From Ensifer adhaerens (lineage in GTDB: Bacteria > Pseudomonadota > Alphaproteobacteria > Rhizobiales > Rhizobiaceae), in NCBI RefSeq assembly GCF_002007205.1, contig NZ_LAZS01000005.1, forward strand, positions 1 through 64,000: 64,000 nt of DNA, written 5' to 3'. Position numbers and translations under genes: made by a program. This document shows, one piece after another, positions 61,047-64,000 of this stretch (positions are counted from its first letter, which is position 1; each line of letters starts with the position of its first letter). The notes beneath the pieces were generated by a model. That model made no database searches. It saw nothing but the letters and a program-made list of their open reading frames with translations, and had not been told where the DNA came from.

Positions 61047-61537
61047 GCGGGCTTCCTCACCAGCGGATACTCCACCCTGGCAAAACGGTGAAAGAGGGCA
61101 CCGACAGCGACGAGGATCAGCGAGCCGGTCAGCACCGGGAAGAGCAGGAACTCGAAGCCGGGATCGGCCGAGAAGACGACGAGCGGATTGGCGCCTGCCG
61201 GCGGATGGGTGATGCGCAGCGCCGCCATCAGCGCGATCGCCGCGCCAACGGCAATGGCGACCGCCCACCATTCGTTGGGAAAGAGCGCGCGCAGGATCAG
61301 GCCGACGAGGGTGGCGACGACATGGCCGCCGACGACATTGGCCGGTTGCGACAGCGGGCTTGATGCGACCGAGAAGATCAGCACGCAGCTGGCGCCAAAG
61401 GGGGCCATCAGCATGGGATGGCCAACGAGGTTGGTCAGCGCGCCGACGGCGGCGATGGCGACAACACCACCTATGCCGGCGATCAGGCCGCGATTGATAT
61501 GGACGGGAGGCTGGTGACGCGAGAAGAAGTGGCGCAT
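61043..61537 (-). CDS. HPP family membrane protein
   Basis: A 164-residue integral membrane protein with four helices and the HPP family signature RITHPPAGANPLVVF near residues 108-122; LMAPFGASCVLIFSVASSPLSQPANVVGGH (in part) is the other diagnostic block. Some HPP proteins of cyanobacteria and plants transport nitrite, but short stand-alone bacterial ones are uncharacterised. It is the first gene of a unit with a TetR regulator; the inverted repeat operator begins only 3 bp upstream of its start. Confidence 0.85.
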   Translation of the reverse strand: MRHFFSRHQPPVHINRGLIAGIGGVVAIAAVGALTNLVGHPMLMAPFGASCVLIFSVASSPLSQPANVVGGHVVATLVGLILRALFPNEWWAVAIAVGAAIALMAALRITHPPAGANPLVVFSADPGFEFLLFPVLTGSLILVAVGALFHRFARVEYPLVRKPA

Positions 61538-61539
61538 TT

Positions 61540-61574
61540 GTGTACCAATCGGTAAAGTGTTTACCGATTGGTAC
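61540..61574. promoter_or_regulatory. Long perfect operator palindrome before the HPP-tetR operon
   Basis: TGTACCAATCGGTAAA and TTTACCGATTGGTACA are exact inverted repeats of 16 bases around GTG. The 35-bp site abuts the HPP start codon at 61537, so bound TetR would block both the promoter end and the ribosome-loading region. Confidence 0.75.
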
Positions 61575-61656
61575 AGCGCGTTTACGCGAAAGTCAAGCGA
61601 AGGGCGCCGGGCGGAGAGGACGTTGCCAATCCGCCCGGCCGTACCGAGGCTATGCC

Positions 61657-63651
61657 CTACATGAAGTCGCGAGGGATGCGCCTTTCGAAGTGCTTCTCGA
61701 AGATCCGCGTTTCGCCTTCATAGGCGACGACTTCGGCCTCGGTGACCCACTCGGCTGCGGTGCAGCGCAACGTTGCGGTCGAGACCGTGCGCACCGACCA
61801 GCCTTCGCGCCGGGCGATGCAGGTCCAGGTCGAGGTGCCGATCATCGACAGTGGATCGTCGGGCGCGATCGACCAGGTTTCGTCGCGGATGTCCTGGGTG
61901 GCAAGGCCGGTGTCGGGGTGTTCCGAAAGGCCGGTATCCTCATAGATCCGGTAGTGGGTCATGCCGTGGGTCAGGTCGCGCTCGACGGTGCGGCTGGTGT
62001 TGCCGCGCGCCAGTTCGCGGTACTTCGGCAGGGGATCCGGGTTTTCCGGCTCGGGTACGACGATCTCCCGATGGGCGCCGAGCAGCGGAAGTGCAAGCGA
62101 CAGGCTCGCCGTATCGATCGAAAGGCCGGGATCGGTCGGCTGAGGCAGGATCAGCGGCCAGTAGGCGGTCGACAGCGACACGCGGATGCGGTTGCCCGCG
62201 CGGAAGCGGTAGCCGCAGGCGTCGAGCGTAAGCGTGATCCGCGTCCTGCGGCCGGGTTCCATCGCCCGAGGGCTGGCATTGCCGTCGCGGTGCGAAAGGT
62301 TGAGTACGCCGAAGGCGACGCGGGTCGCCGTGCCATCCGGATGCACGTCGACGAGGCGGACGGCAAGATTGGCGTTTGCCGCCTGGCAGGTGACGTCAAC
62401 CGTCAGCGTCGGCTGGCCGAGATAGTCGGCAGCAGCCAGCAGCGGCGCCGTCTCAAACGTAAGCGAACCGACATCATCGATGCGCTGGTCGCCGGCCATT
62501 TCGGCATCGGGCTTCAGCGTGAAATACTCGCCGGATGCGGTGCCGGTATCGAGCGGCGATTTCAGATAGATCTCGCCGATGCCAGTGCCACCGGCCGACG
62601 GCGTCAGCCTGTTGTCATGCGAAACGCCGAAGAGCTGCATTTCCGGCGTTGCCCAGGCGTCCTTCGCCACCCAGCGGCCGGGATCGCTGTCACGTCTCAG
62701 CGACGGGCGCGGACCGTCGAGGATGTAGGCGCGGACCTGCGGCCCTTTCTCGGCGCCGTTTTCGTCGTCGCGCAGCCAGCGGTTCCACCAGCGGATCGCC
62801 TCGCCATGAAAATCGGCGCGGGGCTTGGGGAAGGCGAAATGCGGATACTTGTGCACCCAGGGGCCGATCAGCGCCTTGGCCTTGTTGCCAAGGCCCTCGA
62901 CCGCCTTCAAGGGCGTGTTGCGGTAGCCGTCGGCCCAGCCGGCAATGACCAGGGCCGGGATCTCGACCTTGTCGAAATCTTCTGAGATCGAGCCGTGCTG
63001 CCAGAAGGCGTCGCGGCGCTGGTGCTCCAGCCACTCCTCCATGAAGTAGGGTTCGTTCTCCAGCCGCTCCATCCACATCGCCTTCCAGCGGTCGCCGACG
63101 ATATCGGGATCGGGTGAGCGCGACTGGTAGGCAAGCATCGTCGCTGCCCAGGAAAGCTGGGCGGAGAGGTGGCAGCCGTTCTTGTAGTGGATGTCGTCGT
63201 TGTAGCGGTCGACGGTGGACGCGATGGAGATGACGGCTTTGAGCGCTGGCGGCTTCAGGGCCGCGACCTGCAGGCAGTTGAAGCCGCCCCAGGAGATGCC
63301 CATCATCCCGACCTTGCCATTCGACCAGGGCTGGGCGGCGATCCATTCGATGATCTCGCAGCCGTCGGAAAGCTCACGCGGCGTATATTCGCCGTCGATC
63401 ACGCCCTCGCTTTCGCCGGAACCGCGGATGTCGACGCGCACACCGGCAATGCCGGCGGCGGCAAAGACCGGATAGGTGGATTCGTCACGCAGGCTGGTGC
63501 CGCCCTGCTTGCGGTAGGGCAGATATTCGAGCACGGCCGGGACCGGCTCGCTATTGGCGCCATCCGGCATCCAGATGCGGGCGGCAAGCACGGTGCCGTC
63601 CTTCAGCCGGATCCATTCGTTTTCGATGACTGTGAATTCGCGTTCTGACAT
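61657..63651 (-). CDS. CocE/NonD family hydrolase
   Basis: A 664-residue X-Pro dipeptidyl-peptidase (S15)-like hydrolase of the CocE/NonD group. The nucleophile is Ser120 in VGMMGISWGGFN; VRVDIRGSGESEGVIDGEY precedes it, and GPWVHKYPHFAFP carries a likely catalytic His. The C-terminal jelly-roll domain begins near residue 350. Family members hydrolyse esters such as cocaine or beta-lactam-like amides and acyl peptides. It follows a peptide-binding protein gene on the same strand, at 74 bp, so the substrate may be an imported peptide or ester. Confidence 0.88.
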   Translation of the reverse strand: MSEREFTVIENEWIRLKDGTVLAARIWMPDGANSEPVPAVLEYLPYRKQGGTSLRDESTYPVFAAAGIAGVRVDIRGSGESEGVIDGEYTPRELSDGCEIIEWIAAQPWSNGKVGMMGISWGGFNCLQVAALKPPALKAVISIASTVDRYNDDIHYKNGCHLSAQLSWAATMLAYQSRSPDPDIVGDRWKAMWMERLENEPYFMEEWLEHQRRDAFWQHGSISEDFDKVEIPALVIAGWADGYRNTPLKAVEGLGNKAKALIGPWVHKYPHFAFPKPRADFHGEAIRWWNRWLRDDENGAEKGPQVRAYILDGPRPSLRRDSDPGRWVAKDAWATPEMQLFGVSHDNRLTPSAGGTGIGEIYLKSPLDTGTASGEYFTLKPDAEMAGDQRIDDVGSLTFETAPLLAAADYLGQPTLTVDVTCQAANANLAVRLVDVHPDGTATRVAFGVLNLSHRDGNASPRAMEPGRRTRITLTLDACGYRFRAGNRIRVSLSTAYWPLILPQPTDPGLSIDTASLSLALPLLGAHREIVVPEPENPDPLPKYRELARGNTSRTVERDLTHGMTHYRIYEDTGLSEHPDTGLATQDIRDETWSIAPDDPLSMIGTSTWTCIARREGWSVRTVSTATLRCTAAEWVTEAEVVAYEGETRIFEKHFERRIPRDFM

Positions 63652-63686
63652 GTGGTTCTAACGATCTCTTTGTTTTCTCGGGAAGT

Positions 63687-63710
63687 GCCGGACGCGAACC
63701 TGCGTCCGGC
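63687..63710. terminator. Hairpin between the peptide-binding protein and CocE genes
   Basis: GCCGGACGC and GCGTCCGGC form a perfect 9-bp stem around GAACCT. In the direction of the genes no T-run follows, so it may stabilise the upstream transcript rather than end it. Confidence 0.45.
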
Positions 63711-63725
63711 TTTCGTCGCAATCGC

Positions 63726-64000
63726 TTAGCTGTCGAACCAGACGCGGCTGCCGACGTAGCCGTTCGAGAGGTCGTTGCCGATGTCGTCGACGAAGCCCTT
63801 GAGCGATGCCGAGGCGGCGTTCACGTAGTCGTTGAAAACCGGCAGGATCAGGCCGCCTTCGTCGCGCACCGTCAATGCCATGGTGTGGTACATCTCCTTG
63901 CGCTTTGCATCGTCGAGCTCGGAGCGGGCCTGAAGCAGCAGCTTGTCGAAATCCTCGCGCTTGAAGCGCGTGTCGTTCCATTCGGCGGTCGAGAGATAGG
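63726..64000 (-). CDS. Peptide ABC transporter substrate-binding protein, C-terminal part
   Basis: The last 90 codons of a class C (SBP_bac_5) binding protein; the start is beyond the window. Visible are YLSTAEWNDTRFKREDFDKLL, then RSELDDAKRKEMYHTMALTV and GLILPVFNDYVNAAS, which are typical of the C-terminal lobe of dipeptide/oligopeptide binding proteins, and a closing NGYVGSRVWFDS. It is followed by the CocE-type hydrolase gene. The permease and ATPase genes are presumably further upstream on this strand or elsewhere. Confidence 0.85.
   Translation of the reverse strand, partial: YLSTAEWNDTRFKREDFDKLLLQARSELDDAKRKEMYHTMALTVRDEGGLILPVFNDYVNAASASLKGFVDDIGNDLSNGYVGSRVWFDS

Overview
This is a GC-rich chromosomal segment from an alphaproteobacterium of the Rhizobiaceae, most likely Sinorhizobium/Ensifer-like. 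The pointers are a 685-residue housekeeping sigma factor of the alphaproteobacterial type, DUF982, DUF1476 and DUF1194 proteins, RIME-type intergenic palindromes, RirA-style iron boxes, and a CbtB-CbtA cobalt transporter behind a cobalamin riboswitch. The genus is an inference; no rRNA lies in the window.

Layout. Positions 1-8.5 kb carry the end of tdh, an effector-binding protein, a GFA protein and rpoD, then small genes for stress, detoxification and envelope proteins (GYD, DUF2066, LprI-like, lytic transglycosylase, VOC, DUF1428, YjbQ, SnoaL-like). Positions 8.5-15.5 kb are gene-poor: two secreted proteins, a tRNA-Ile(CAU), and a decayed island. Repeats of the tRNA 3' end and nearby arm-like repeats bracket 844 bp holding a zeta-like (DUF1476) gene. 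Beyond it lie two fragments of a glycosyltransferase on either side of an SGNH hydrolase gene, and a probable structured sRNA. Positions 15.5-23.8 kb hold a secreted glycoside hydrolase, an RTX-like repeat protein, a GntR regulator, a VWA protein, a glucoamylase-like protein, a first FhuF-type reductase and riboswitch-controlled cbtBA. Positions 23.8-34.3 kb contain several small regulator/target units (TetR-NmrA-DUF1772, ArsR-AHSA1, crotonase-TetR, PLP lyase-Lrp), then MscS and a membrane alpha/beta hydrolase.

Positions 34.8-45.5 kb look like a catabolic locus for methylated amines: a LysR regulator, two overlapping 815-residue FAD/GcvT demethylases, an MttB-family methyltransferase, a Rieske oxygenase, an AsnC regulator and an isochorismatase-like hydrolase. 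Positions 46.4-48.5 kb form an iron unit (FhuF reductase plus a siderophore-binding protein) behind two TGA-N9-TCA boxes. Positions 48.6-54.2 kb encode a putrescine-type ABC importer with gamma-aminobutyraldehyde dehydrogenase. The rest holds a LysR/hydrolase pair, a secreted MsrA, an ACT protein, a second GFA protein, an AHSA1-MFS pair, an HPP-TetR pair with a 35-bp perfect inverted-repeat operator, a CocE-type hydrolase and the end of a peptide-binding protein.

I did not find a clearly new defence or mobile system. The most unusual items are the tRNA-Ile island with its zeta-like gene lacking the inhibitory N-terminus, the split glycosyltransferase, the MttB/Rieske/double-demethylase cluster, and the repeat elements that supply the stop codons of host genes.
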